Shown in pieces: positions 8,533 to 16,805 of a DNA stretch of 64,000 bases. The stretch's first letter is position 1; each line of letters starts with the position of its first letter. The stretch covers positions 43,233 through 107,232 of the forward strand of contig CAZVZK010000014.1 in the NCBI GenBank assembly GCA_964630925.1, in the 5' to 3' direction. The notes beneath the pieces were generated by a model. That model had not been told where the DNA came from and searched no databases. It was given only the letters and a program-made list of their open reading frames with translations. The position numbers were made by a program, and so were the translations under genes. This DNA comes from RGDT01 sp964630925. Its GTDB lineage: Bacteria > Planctomycetota > Planctomycetia > Gemmatales > Gemmataceae.

Positions 8533-9585
8533 TCACTTCTTGCCGCGGATGACGATCGGCGGCAGGAAGATCGTCGCGTCCTCGACCAGCCCGCGCTCGC
8601 TGGCGGCGACGGCGTACATGGCGTAGCTGTCCGCCGTCCGCATCGCCGTCTCCGGGGGCAGGTTGTAGAAGTCGGCCTTGTGGCGGTAGCTGAGATCGAC
8701 GACGGTATTCGGCTGGCCCTTCTCGGGCCCGACCCAGTGCGCCAGCTCATGCACCGTGTTGTAGGCGGTGAAGTGGAAGCCGCTGCCCTCCAGGCCGGTG
8801 CAGATGTAGATCTTGTTCTCCGGCAGGTTCGGCCCCTCGTAGTTGTCATCGCCGCTCATCATGGGGCTGCCGTCCGCTGCCTTGCGCGTGTAGCCGCCCC
8901 TGTAGGTGAAGGCGTAGATGTCGGGCTGGTCCTCCGGGTCGCGGTGGAAGATGCCGTTCATGGTGGCGGAGACGCCGTAGAAGCCCATCGCCTCCTCCAT
9001 CTTGAGGAACAGCGACTTGATGCGACGGACGGCGGGCAGGCGCTGGGGCTCGGGCAGCTTGTCGAGCGAGAAGAAGACGTTCAGGACGGCGAGCTTGTCC
9101 TCGGCGTCGGTGCCCTTCGTCGCTCCCGAGAGGAGGGACTCGCAGGCCGTGACGCCGCTCATGCCGTTCTTGATGAGGCGCATGGCGATGGGCAGGGTGG
9201 CGTAGACCTTGGCCATCGTGGACAGGGCGACACGTTTGGGGCTGGGGGCGCCGGGATCGGGCTGGAAGCCGCGCAGGGCGGCGATGGTGTACTTGTCGGT
9301 ATCGACGCGCGAGTCGGACCAGCCGAATTGCTTTTGCTGGAAGGCGGCGATGGCCGAGCGCGTCTTGGGGCCGATCAGGCCGTCCGCGACGAGGGGCGGC
9401 ACGGGGCCGCCCTGGTCGGCGGGCACGTTGTTGAGCGCCTTCTGGATGGCCTTCACGTCGGCGGACAGGTTGCGCCCGCCGGCGCCGACGGAGCCGGAGA
9501 TCAACAGCCCCCGGTCGTTGGCGGAGGGCAGGGACCGCTCCGCGCACTCGCCGTTCTTCAGCCGCACCAGCACCTTGTCTTTCAT
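8533..9585 (-). CDS. Peptidoglycan-binding domain plus aspzincin-like zinc endopeptidase
   Basis: This is a 350-residue protein. A PG_binding_1-like repeat lies at about 40-85 (VKAIQKALN, DGLIGPKTRSAIAAFQ). The C-terminal half has HELAH at 279-283, a downstream Asp region (VVDLSY and KADFY), then ADSYAMYA at 318-325. HEXXH with an Asp as third ligand and NADSY/ADSY is the layout of the M35/Lys-specific metalloendopeptidase group. No signal peptide is visible at the chosen start, which is odd for a wall-binding protease and suggests export by another route or an intracellular role. Confidence 0.75.
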   Translation of the reverse strand: MKDKVLVRLKNGECAERSLPSANDRGLLISGSVGAGGRNLSADVKAIQKALNNVPADQGGPVPPLVADGLIGPKTRSAIAAFQQKQFGWSDSRVDTDKYTIAALRGFQPDPGAPSPKRVALSTMAKVYATLPIAMRLIKNGMSGVTACESLLSGATKGTDAEDKLAVLNVFFSLDKLPEPQRLPAVRRIKSLFLKMEEAMGFYGVSATMNGIFHRDPEDQPDIYAFTYRGGYTRKAADGSPMMSGDDNYEGPNLPENKIYICTGLEGSGFHFTAYNTVHELAHWVGPEKGQPNTVVDLSYRHKADFYNLPPETAMRTADSYAMYAVAASERGLVEDATIFLPPIVIRGKK

Positions 9586-9693
9586 CGGCCGCCCTCGGGA
9601 TTCGTGCGATCCCCTGCACTGGCGGGCGACAATACACAGTTACGACGGCCCGGCGTGGCCGTGACGGCCACGCCGGGAATTCCGCGACGACGG

Positions 9694-10077
9694 TCAGGGG
9701 CCGATCCAGAGGTTGTGGCCGTTGTGGACCGTCTGGAACCGCAACGCCGCGCCGTGGTGTCGGTCCTTCACCCGCGCCGGCATCAGGTGCTGCCCGGCCG
9801 GATCGACCCTCCCGAAACGCAGGTCGCGGTCGTACCGGATGTGGACGCCCACGGGCCGGGCCGGCGCGGTGATCGCGTGGATACGCTGCCCGCCGGGGGA
9901 GAGGGTGAAGTTCACGTAGCTGCCGTGCGGCCCCCAGCACAGCGAGTAGCTGACCGGGGCCTTCGTGTCGTTGCGCAGGACGATCGAGAGGTACTCCTTG
10001 TGTGCGGCAGGCGGGTGGGCGTGCCCGTGCGGGGCGGACAGCGACAACGCCGCGAGGCAAGCAGCGATCATGTTCAT
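9694..10077 (-). CDS. Small secreted protein
   Basis: This 127-residue protein begins MNMIAACLAALSLSAPHGHA, a short signal peptide. The mature part is beta-rich with many His, Gly and Trp residues. No known domain is seen. The ATG at 10077 was chosen because it starts the signal peptide; a longer reading runs through the divergent sigma-factor promoter region. It lies back to back with the sigma factor gene at 10201. Confidence 0.65.
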   Translation of the reverse strand: MNMIAACLAALSLSAPHGHAHPPAAHKEYLSIVLRNDTKAPVSYSLCWGPHGSYVNFTLSPGGQRIHAITAPARPVGVHIRYDRDLRFGRVDPAGQHLMPARVKDRHHGAALRFQTVHNGHNLWIGP

Positions 10078-10200
10078 TGGCCGTTCTCCTGATAGATGGT
10101 GGGAGGGGGGCAACCCCTCCAAACACCTGGGACCGTTCGCGGCGACAGTCCCCAATGGCATTGCTGAAAATCGAGTACAATGGGCGGCGGAGGCCCCGCC

Positions 10201-10761
10201 ATGACCGACCCCCCGCCGCTGGATGATGTCCTCCGCCGCGCCTTCGCCCGCGTGGACGACGACGACGTCCGCCTGTTCTACGCCTACTTCGACGAGCTGA
10301 AACGCCACGCCCGGGCCGCGCTCGGCCGCCGCGCCCGCACCTTCCCCGGCGACTCACACGTCGCCCAGTCCGCCCTGTTCAGCCTGTTCGCCGACGCCGC
10401 CGCCGGCGGCCTGCCCCTCGGCGACGTGGACGCCGACGGCTACCCCATGCTGTGGCCACTCCTCCTGCGCTACATCGAGCGGCACGGCGAGAAGTGGAAG
10501 AAGTATTACCGGGCCAAGAAACGCAAGGCCGACGAGGTGGGCCTCGGCGTCGGCATCGACCCCGCCGACCACCGGGCCGGCGACGACCTGGGCGAGGCGC
10601 TGGAGGAGCTGCATCGGCGGCTGACCCCCCGACAGCAGCGGATCGCGGCGTTGTCGGCGGACGGGCGGACGCTGGAGCAGATCGCCGCCGAGGTCGGCTG
10701 TTCCGAGAGCCTGGTCTCACTGGAGAAGAAGAAGATCCGCGCGGCGCTGGAGGCCCCATGA
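10201..10761 (+). CDS. ECF-like RNA polymerase sigma factor
   Basis: This 186-residue protein has a sigma region 2-like first half and a region 4 helix-turn-helix at the end (LTPRQQRIAALSADGRTLEQIAAEVGCSESLVSLEKKKI). The region 2 core is weakly conserved, as in other planctomycete ECF-like factors. Its stop overlaps the start of the kinase-TPR gene (ATGA), so the two are translationally coupled. The arrangement suggests that the kinase or its sensor controls this factor. Confidence 0.8.
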   Translation: MTDPPPLDDVLRRAFARVDDDDVRLFYAYFDELKRHARAALGRRARTFPGDSHVAQSALFSLFADAAAGGLPLGDVDADGYPMLWPLLLRYIERHGEKWKKYYRAKKRKADEVGLGVGIDPADHRAGDDLGEALEELHRRLTPRQQRIAALSADGRTLEQIAAEVGCSESLVSLEKKKIRAALEAP

Positions 10762-13700
10762 GCGATCCGCTCGAACGCCTGGAGGGTGCGTGGCGCGGCT
10801 GGCGTCCCGGCCGGGAGCCGCCGCGCTGGGAGTCCTACCTGCCCCAAGGGCCGCTCGACCCCGACGAGGCCCTGTGCCTGATGCAGATCGACGTGGAGTT
10901 CCGCGCGCGGCACGGCCTGCCCGGCGTCCTGACCGAGCCGTACCTGGAGCGTGTGCCGCTGGACGAGGCGCGCGCCGCCGAGCTGGTACGCTGGGAGTAC
11001 CGGCAGTGCCGCAAGCACGGGCGGAGGGCGCGGGCGCGGGATTACGCCGAGGCCTTCCCGCGCCTCGCCGCCGCGCTGGAGGGCCTGGCCCCCGAGCAGA
11101 AGTGCCCCGTGTGCGGCGCGCCGTCGGATGTCATCGAGGAGGACGGCCAGACGCTCGTCTGCCCGCGCTGCCCCGCCCAGGCGACGCGGATCGACGGCTC
11201 GCTGCCCCCTCCGCCCGATCCGTTGCCGACGGGGGGGCTGGACCTGCGACACCACGAGCTGCTGGACGCGCTGGGGTCGGGCGGGATGGGGGAAGTGTAC
11301 CGGACGCGCGACCCCGGCCTGGGCCGCGATCTGGCGCTGAAGGTGCTACGTCCGGCGTTCGCGCACGACCCCCGCGCCGAGGCGCGGTTCCTGCGCGAGG
11401 CGCGGATCACGGCGGCGCTCCAGCACCCCGGCATCGTCCCCGTCCACAACCTCGGACGCCTCGCCGACGGCCGCCTGTTCTTCTCCATGAAGCTCGTCCA
11501 CGGACGCACCCTCGAACGCCACATCGCGGACAAGGCACCCGGCCTGATGGCGGCCTTTGAGCGCGTGTGCGAGGCCGTCGCCTACGCCCACGGCCAGGGC
11601 GTGATCCACCGGGACCTGAAGCCGGCGAACGTCATGGTCGGCGCCTTCGGCGAGGTTCAGGTCATGGACTGGGGCCTCGCAAGGCGGAAGGATGAGGGCG
11701 TGAGGGAGAGGGAGGAAGTGTGCCCCCCGTCGTCCAGCACCGAGGCGGGGACGGTGCTGGCGCTGGCGGAGCTGGGGCGTCTGGGGGCCGGGGTGACGGT
11801 GGCGACTCGCGCGGGTACGGTGATGGGCACCCCGGCCTTCATGCCCCCCGAACAGGCGCGCGGTGAGGCGGCCGACGAACGCTCCGACGTGTTCGCGCTG
11901 GGCGCCATCCTCTGCGTCGTCCTGACGGGCAGGCCGCCGTTCACCGGGGACGCGCTGGCGCAGGCGCGGGCCGGCGACCTGGGGGAGGCGTCCGCGCGGC
12001 TGGACGGCTGCGGGGCCGACGCCGATCTGGTCGCCATCTGCAAGGGGTGTCTGGCCGCCGACCCGGCGGCGCGTCCGGCGGACGCCGGCGTGCTGGCGCG
12101 GCGATTGGCGGAGCACCGCGAGGGCGTGGAGCGGCGTCTGCGCGAGGCCGAGCTGGAGCGTGTCGAGGCGCGCGAGAGGGGCCGGCGCCTGCGTCTGCGT
12201 CTGGCGTTGATCGGCGTGGTCGCGCTGCTGCTGGCGTCGGCCCTGGGCGTCGGACTGTGGCTGCGTCACCGCCAGGACGTGGCGGATCGCGAGGCAGCCG
12301 CCGCGCGGGCCGAGGCCGACGGCCGGGCCGCCGAGGCGATCGAGCGGGCACGCCAGTTGACGCGGCAGGCCGCCCAACTTCCCCACGACGAGGCGGGCCT
12401 GGACGCGGCGGTGTCGGCGGCGGAGTCGGCGTGTGGGCTGGCCCGGGCCGCCTCCCCGGCCCTGGCCTCGGAGGCCGAGGCCCTGATGGCCCTGGCCCGC
12501 GAGGAGCGTGAGCAGGCCGCCGCCGACCGCCGGCTGCTCGCCGCCTTGCTGGAGGCACGCGGGGCCGGCGCGGACCTGCAGTTCACCTTCGGCGTGGCGG
12601 GTCTCGGGGGTGCCTCCACCCCCAAGATGGGGTCCTATGCCCTGCGCCGCGGCCCGGACCCGTCCTCGTACACTCTCTCGCGGGTGTTGACGGCGGAGGA
12701 GGCCTGCGACATCCGCTATGCCGCGGCGTTCAAGGAGTGGGGCGTGGACCCGGACGCGGTGACGCCCGCCGAGGCCGCCGCCCGCCTCGGCCGCCGCTCG
12801 GCGGAGGTCCGCCATGAGGCCGCCGCCGCCCTGGACGACTGGTCCCTTGCGCGGCGGCGGGCCGGGCGGCCCGGCGCTTCCCGGCTCCTCGCGCTCGCCC
12901 ATCTCCTGGACCGATCCGTCCAGGGGGCCCTGCTCCGCGGCCTCCTCGGCCTGGGCGAGGAGCTCCGCCGCCCCCCGCCGAGCTGGTGGGGCTGGCAGCC
13001 GATGGCGCCGGGCCACGCCCGCCTCGTCGCCCTGGCCGACGAGGCGGCGCGTTCAGGGGGGCGGCCCGCCGTCTGGCTGGAGCTGCTGGCCCGCGCCTTG
13101 TTCACCGCCGGCGACCCGGCCCGAGCGGAGCGTGTGCTTGAGGAAGGCCTGTCCGCCCGCCCCTCCGACCCCTCGATCTACCACGCCCTGGCCGAGCTGC
13201 ACAAGTCGGCCACGCCGCCGCGGTGGCAGCGTGCCATCGAGTGTTACACCGCGGCCAGGGCCCTGCGCCCGCGGCTGGGGCAGGCCCTGGCCTCGACGCT
13301 GGATAAGGCGGGACGCACCGCCGAGGCCGTCGCCCTGGCACGCTCCCTGGTGGAACGCTCGCCGCGCGACGTCGGGGCCCGCCTGCTGCTCGCCTCGCTG
13401 CTCGGGCCGTCCGACCCCGCGGCGGCGGCCGCGGCCTACCGCGCGGCCCTGACCCTGGCCCCCGACAACGTCCTGGGGCTGTGCGGCCTGGCCAACGCCC
13501 TCTTCAAGGGGGGGGATCACGTGGGGGCCGCCGCCGCCTGCCGCCGCGCCCTCGCCTCCGACCCTGACGGCGTCGTGCCGCAGTTCACGCTGGCCTGTTC
13601 CCTCCTGGAGGACCGCCGGCCCAAAGAAGCTCTGGTGGCGGCCCAGAAGGCGTGCGGCCTCGCCCCGGAGATCGGAATCGCCCACCATACACGCGGCATG

Positions 13701-14195
13701 GCCCTGTTCGACCTCCGCCGCTACGCCGACGCGGCGGACGCCTTCCGCCGGGCCCTGGAGATCGATCCGACGCATGCGCGTGCGGCCCTGAACCTCGGCA
13801 CCGCGCTCTCGAAGATGGGCGACCACGACGGGGCGCTATCCGTTTTCCGACGAGTCACGCGTGCCCACCCGGGGTACGCCCTCGGGCACCTCAACCTCGG
13901 GGCGGAGCTGGCCGTCGCGGGGCGGGCACAGGAGGCCCTGCCCCCGCTTCGGGAGGCCATCCGCCTGGCCCCGAGCCACCCCAACGCCCACGCCGCGATG
14001 GCCCAGGCGCTGCTGAAACTGGGCCGCCACGACGAGGCCGCGGCCTCGGCGCGTCAGGCACTCCTTCTGCTCCCGCCCGGCTCACCGTCCCGCAGTGGCA
14101 TCATTGCTCTACTCCGGCAGGCGTGGAAGAAGGGGGGCGAGCGGCGAAAGAGTGGAAGGCGGCGGCCGCCGCCCAGGAGGACACGCTCCGGCTGA
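10758..14195 (+). CDS. Membrane Ser/Thr protein kinase with zinc-ribbon-like motif and TPR repeats (3' end frameshifted)
   Basis: The first 110 residues are helical. A CPVCG...CPRC pair (116-138) looks like a small zinc ribbon. The kinase domain follows: GSGGMGEVY at 173-181, Lys about 195, HRDLKPAN at 284-291, and DWG (304-306) in place of DFG. A membrane helix lies at about 480-502. Many TPR units fill the last 400 residues. After a run of six G at 14132-14137 the reading becomes basic and unlike a protein end (RRKSGRRRPPPRRTRSG). The -1 frame instead gives a plausible tail ending at 14275. One missing G, real or a sequencing error, would explain this. It is coupled to the sigma factor by ATGA overlap. 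Confidence 0.85.
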   Translation: MSDPLERLEGAWRGWRPGREPPRWESYLPQGPLDPDEALCLMQIDVEFRARHGLPGVLTEPYLERVPLDEARAAELVRWEYRQCRKHGRRARARDYAEAFPRLAAALEGLAPEQKCPVCGAPSDVIEEDGQTLVCPRCPAQATRIDGSLPPPPDPLPTGGLDLRHHELLDALGSGGMGEVYRTRDPGLGRDLALKVLRPAFAHDPRAEARFLREARITAALQHPGIVPVHNLGRLADGRLFFSMKLVHGRTLERHIADKAPGLMAAFERVCEAVAYAHGQGVIHRDLKPANVMVGAFGEVQVMDWGLARRKDEGVREREEVCPPSSSTEAGTVLALAELGRLGAGVTVATRAGTVMGTPAFMPPEQARGEAADERSDVFALGAILCVVLTGRPPFTGDALAQARAGDLGEASARLDGCGADADLVAICKGCLAADPAARPADAGVLARRLAEHREGVERRLREAELERVEARERGRRLRLRLALIGVVALLLASALGVGLWLRHRQDVADREAAAARAEADGRAAEAIERARQLTRQAAQLPHDEAGLDAAVSAAESACGLARAASPALASEAEALMALAREEREQAAADRRLLAALLEARGAGADLQFTFGVAGLGGASTPKMGSYALRRGPDPSSYTLSRVLTAEEACDIRYAAAFKEWGVDPDAVTPAEAAARLGRRSAEVRHEAAAALDDWSLARRRAGRPGASRLLALAHLLDRSVQGALLRGLLGLGEELRRPPPSWWGWQPMAPGHARLVALADEAARSGGRPAVWLELLARALFTAGDPARAERVLEEGLSARPSDPSIYHALAELHKSATPPRWQRAIECYTAARALRPRLGQALASTLDKAGRTAEAVALARSLVERSPRDVGARLLLASLLGPSDPAAAAAAYRAALTLAPDNVLGLCGLANALFKGGDHVGAAAACRRALASDPDGVVPQFTLACSLLEDRRPKEALVAAQKACGLAPEIGIAHHTRGMALFDLRRYADAADAFRRALEIDPTHARAALNLGTALSKMGDHDGALSVFRRVTRAHPGYALGHLNLGAELAVAGRAQEALPPLREAIRLAPSHPNAHAAMAQALLKLGRHDEAAASARQALLLLPPGSPSRSGIIALLRQAWKKGGERRKSGRRRPPPRRTRSG

Positions 14196-14275
14196 TGCCA
14201 CAAGACGCTTCACTGCGGGAGGCCTTCAGGAAGCAGTCGGCGTTCGTGAGGAAGCAGATGGGGGCCGGCGGATGA
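14138..14275 (+). other. Out-of-frame C-terminal continuation of the kinase-TPR gene
   Basis: Read in the -1 frame after the six-G run, this segment encodes RAAKEWKAAAAAQEDTLRLM and then PQDASLREAFRKQSAFVRKQ, helical and in keeping with a TPR protein tail, and it ends in TGA. A seventh G in the homopolymer would join it to the upstream reading frame. Confidence 0.6.
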
Positions 14276-14276
14276 G

Positions 14277-14302
14277 GCCGGGGCCTCACCGACGGCCCCG
14301 GC
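14277..14302. terminator. Possible hairpin between convergent genes
   Basis: An 8-bp GC stem (gccggggc / gccccggc) with a 10-base loop sits just after the plus-strand kinase end and just before the end of the minus-strand gene. No T-tract follows on either strand, so a terminator role is only possible. Confidence 0.3.
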
Positions 14303-14306
14303 GGTG

Positions 14307-15101
14307 TCAATCCCCGACGGCGGGCAGCGTGTCGCCGCCCGAAGCCGTCTCGATGCGCAAAACCTCGCCCTCGCGGATGCGCAACGTCCTGCCGCCCGGC
14401 AGCGTCAGCACCACCCACCCTTTCGACTCCTCCATCTTCGTCCCACGCACCGTCTCGCCGCCCTTGAGAGTCAGCACCACCCCGCCCTCCTCGACGGCGG
14501 CGACGGGACGCACGTCACCGCCCCGACGCGGGACGCCGGCCACCGGGCGGAGCAGTGGCGAGCCCGCGGCCCGCGCCGCGGCAAGGTCGCGCGCCCGCGC
14601 CAGGCTCTCGGCGTAAGCCGGCGACGCCTCGGCCGCGATGGCCTGCGCCAGCGACGCCTTCACGATCCCCGCGTCCGCGAAGCCGCCCGACAGCCCGTAG
14701 GCCAGCGAGTACGACGCGGGCATCCCGTACGCCGCCGGCACGCCCGGCAGGCCCGACCAGCCGGCGAGGTATGCCGGTGGGTAGGTGTAGCCCGCCGCCG
14801 TCATCTCCGCGCCGGCGATGGCCTGCCGGGCGAGGAGGCGGCTCGGCTCGAGGAGGCGTTCGTTGGCGAGATACGCCCTCTTCAACGCGGCGATCTCGTT
14901 CTGGAAGGACGCCTCGTTCTCCAGACGCTCCAGCTCGCGGAGCGAGCGGGCGTCCGAGGCCGACAGCCCGGCCGCGGAGTAGTGGACGGTCCGGATCGGG
15001 CCGTTGTAGATCTCGGTGCGGTGGATGCGCCCGCGCGTCTCCTGGGCCTGGGCATGTGGCAGGAGGGCGCAGAGCGTGAGCAAGGCACACGGGACGCGCA
15101 T
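14307..15101 (-). CDS. Secreted hypothetical protein
   Basis: This is a 264-residue protein with a signal peptide (MRVPCALLTLCALLPHAQAQ). The middle is helical and rich in Ala, Glu, Tyr and Gly (residues about 60-180). The end has two short beta repeats (VVLTLKGGETVRG, VVLTLPGGRTLRI) that look like a small barrel or SH3-like element. I do not recognise the family. It is downstream of DUF1810 and DUF1080 genes on the same strand and may share their transcript. Confidence 0.65.
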   Translation of the reverse strand: MRVPCALLTLCALLPHAQAQETRGRIHRTEIYNGPIRTVHYSAAGLSASDARSLRELERLENEASFQNEIAALKRAYLANERLLEPSRLLARQAIAGAEMTAAGYTYPPAYLAGWSGLPGVPAAYGMPASYSLAYGLSGGFADAGIVKASLAQAIAAEASPAYAESLARARDLAAARAAGSPLLRPVAGVPRRGGDVRPVAAVEEGGVVLTLKGGETVRGTKMEESKGWVVLTLPGGRTLRIREGEVLRIETASGGDTLPAVGD

Positions 15102-15215
15102 GGTCGGCTCCTCTGGTGCGTGATGCGGCAAGGGCGGCCGGTCGCCGCCGGACGCACGAATGGTGCAAAGCGCATGCCGCCGCCGGCGTGGACACGCCCG
15201 GTGGCCGGCCGCCCA

Positions 15216-15653
15216 TCAACGGCCCGTCAGCAGCCGCAGCGTCCTGGGGTCAGGGCCGTCGGGGTAGTACTTCGCCAGCAATTGATCGAACACCGACCCC
15301 GGCGGTGACACGCGCGCGAACAGCGTGGCGCACGACCGGAGCTTCATGTCGTCCGGCGAGCCGAAGATGTCCGCCGCCGAGCGACCCTCGACGGCGAGGG
15401 CCGCCTCCGCGATCTCCACCAGCCTCGGCCCCAGCACCGGGTGCGCCAGGTACGCCTCGGCCTCGGCGGTGCTCTTGATGGCGTAATGCCGCGCCATGTC
15501 GCTGGAGCCGAGGCCGTCGAGCTGCGGGAAGACGTACCACATCCAGTGCGACCGCTTCCGCCCGGCCCTGACCTCAGCCAGGGCGCGGGCGTAATCGCCC
15601 TCCTGGGCGCTCACGAAGCGATCCAGATCGTGGGGGTCGCTCGGTCCGGGCAT
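15216..15653 (-). CDS. DUF1810 family protein
   Basis: This 145-residue protein matches DUF1810 throughout: DLDRFVSAQ near the start, KRSHWMWYVFPQ, a GLG/SS element, ARHYAIKS, LGPRLVEI and DDMKLRSCATLF. Family members are small cytoplasmic calpastatin-like-named proteins of unproved function. It starts 4 bases after the stop of the DUF1080 gene, so the two are probably in one transcript. Confidence 0.9.
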   Translation of the reverse strand: MPGPSDPHDLDRFVSAQEGDYARALAEVRAGRKRSHWMWYVFPQLDGLGSSDMARHYAIKSTAEAEAYLAHPVLGPRLVEIAEAALAVEGRSAADIFGSPDDMKLRSCATLFARVSPPGSVFDQLLAKYYPDGPDPRTLRLLTGR

Positions 15654-15657
15654 GGCG

Positions 15658-16740
15658 TCACTTCTTTTCGACGACCCAGATGTTGCGGAACTGCAGCGGG
15701 TTGCCGTGCCCCTGGAGCTGGAGCGGGCCTGGGGTGCCCTCGGCGCCGTCGCGCGCCCCGCCGGTCTTCCCGTTGATCTCCCTGTCGTCGTGGACCACCA
15801 CGCCGTTGTGCTTCACCGTGATGCGCGCGTTCTTGATCTTCTTACCGCCCTCGGCCACGGCGTTGGTGAACTCGATGTCGTACGTCTGCCAGACGAGCGG
15901 CGGCAGACACATGTTGACCTTCGGCTCCAGCTTCGTGTAGACGCCGCCGCACTCGTTGTTCTTGCCGTCGAGGCCGAAGCTGTCGAGGAGCTGCACCTCG
16001 TACATGTCCACCTGATAGAAGCCGCCGTTGCCGCGGCCCTGGCCGCGCGCCGCCGGGCGGTACGGCAGGAGGAATTCGAGGTGGACGGTGTAGCTGTTGA
16101 ACTTCTGCTTCGTGCGGATGTCGCGGCCGTCGGTGTTGAGCAGCTTCGTCTTCTCGTCGAGCCGTCCGCCGGTCCAGGCGTCCTTGTTCGTCCCGTCGAA
16201 CAGGACGACGGCCCCCTCGGGGGGCCTGGTGCCCATCGTCGGACTCTTCCGGGTCGTCTTCTTCAGCGTGGGGATCTTGACGGGGTCGTCCGTCGCCAGG
16301 GTCAGCGTGTCGCCCTCGATGGTGCCGGTGAAGTTGGAGTGGCCTGGGGGCGGGAACTTGCTGGTCGCGGAGAACTTGGAGGCCGCGCCGGCGAGGTAAT
16401 TCCGCTTCTCCTTGGCGTCGATGGCGGTGAACTTCACCTTGTCGCCGTCGAGCTTGCCGTGCATGAGGCTCTTGTTCTTGCCGTCCCAGCCGGCGCCGGG
16501 CAGGCCGCCGGTGCAGACCACGCCCTGGAATTCGCCCGCGCCCAGCGCGATGACCTGCACGCCCCACTTGTCGCCGGCGTACTCACCCTGGAACTTGAAG
16601 TCCGCGGGGAGGTCGGACGCCTCTGCGTCAGTCCACACCTCCTTGGCCTTGGCCTTGCCCTTGTCCTTGTCTTTCTGGGCCAACAGGGCGGGGGAGGCGG
16701 CGAGGGCCAGGATGAGGCCCAGCAGGAACAGGCGGCGCAT
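15658..16740 (-). CDS. Secreted DUF1080 protein (3-keto-disaccharide hydrolase family)
   Basis: This 360-residue protein has a signal peptide (MRRLFLLGLILALAASPALLA) followed by a charged linker. An N-terminal module (about 45-165) precedes the DUF1080 beta-sandwich, recognisable by VVLFDGTNKDAWTGG, NGGFYQVDMYEVQLLDSFG, CGGVYTKLEPKVNMCLPPLVWQTYDIEF and PLQLQGHGNPLQFRNIWV. Such proteins are abundant in planctomycetes and act on oxidised sugars outside the cytoplasm. The N-terminal module is an addition seen in some members. It precedes DUF1810 by 4 bases. Confidence 0.9.
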   Translation of the reverse strand: MRRLFLLGLILALAASPALLAQKDKDKGKAKAKEVWTDAEASDLPADFKFQGEYAGDKWGVQVIALGAGEFQGVVCTGGLPGAGWDGKNKSLMHGKLDGDKVKFTAIDAKEKRNYLAGAASKFSATSKFPPPGHSNFTGTIEGDTLTLATDDPVKIPTLKKTTRKSPTMGTRPPEGAVVLFDGTNKDAWTGGRLDEKTKLLNTDGRDIRTKQKFNSYTVHLEFLLPYRPAARGQGRGNGGFYQVDMYEVQLLDSFGLDGKNNECGGVYTKLEPKVNMCLPPLVWQTYDIEFTNAVAEGGKKIKNARITVKHNGVVVHDDREINGKTGGARDGAEGTPGPLQLQGHGNPLQFRNIWVVEKK

Positions 16741-16805
16741 GTGCGAATCTCCTCGTGAAGGAAGGCGTCATGAGGGATCAGCATACGGGCGGGGCCGCCG
16801 GTAGG

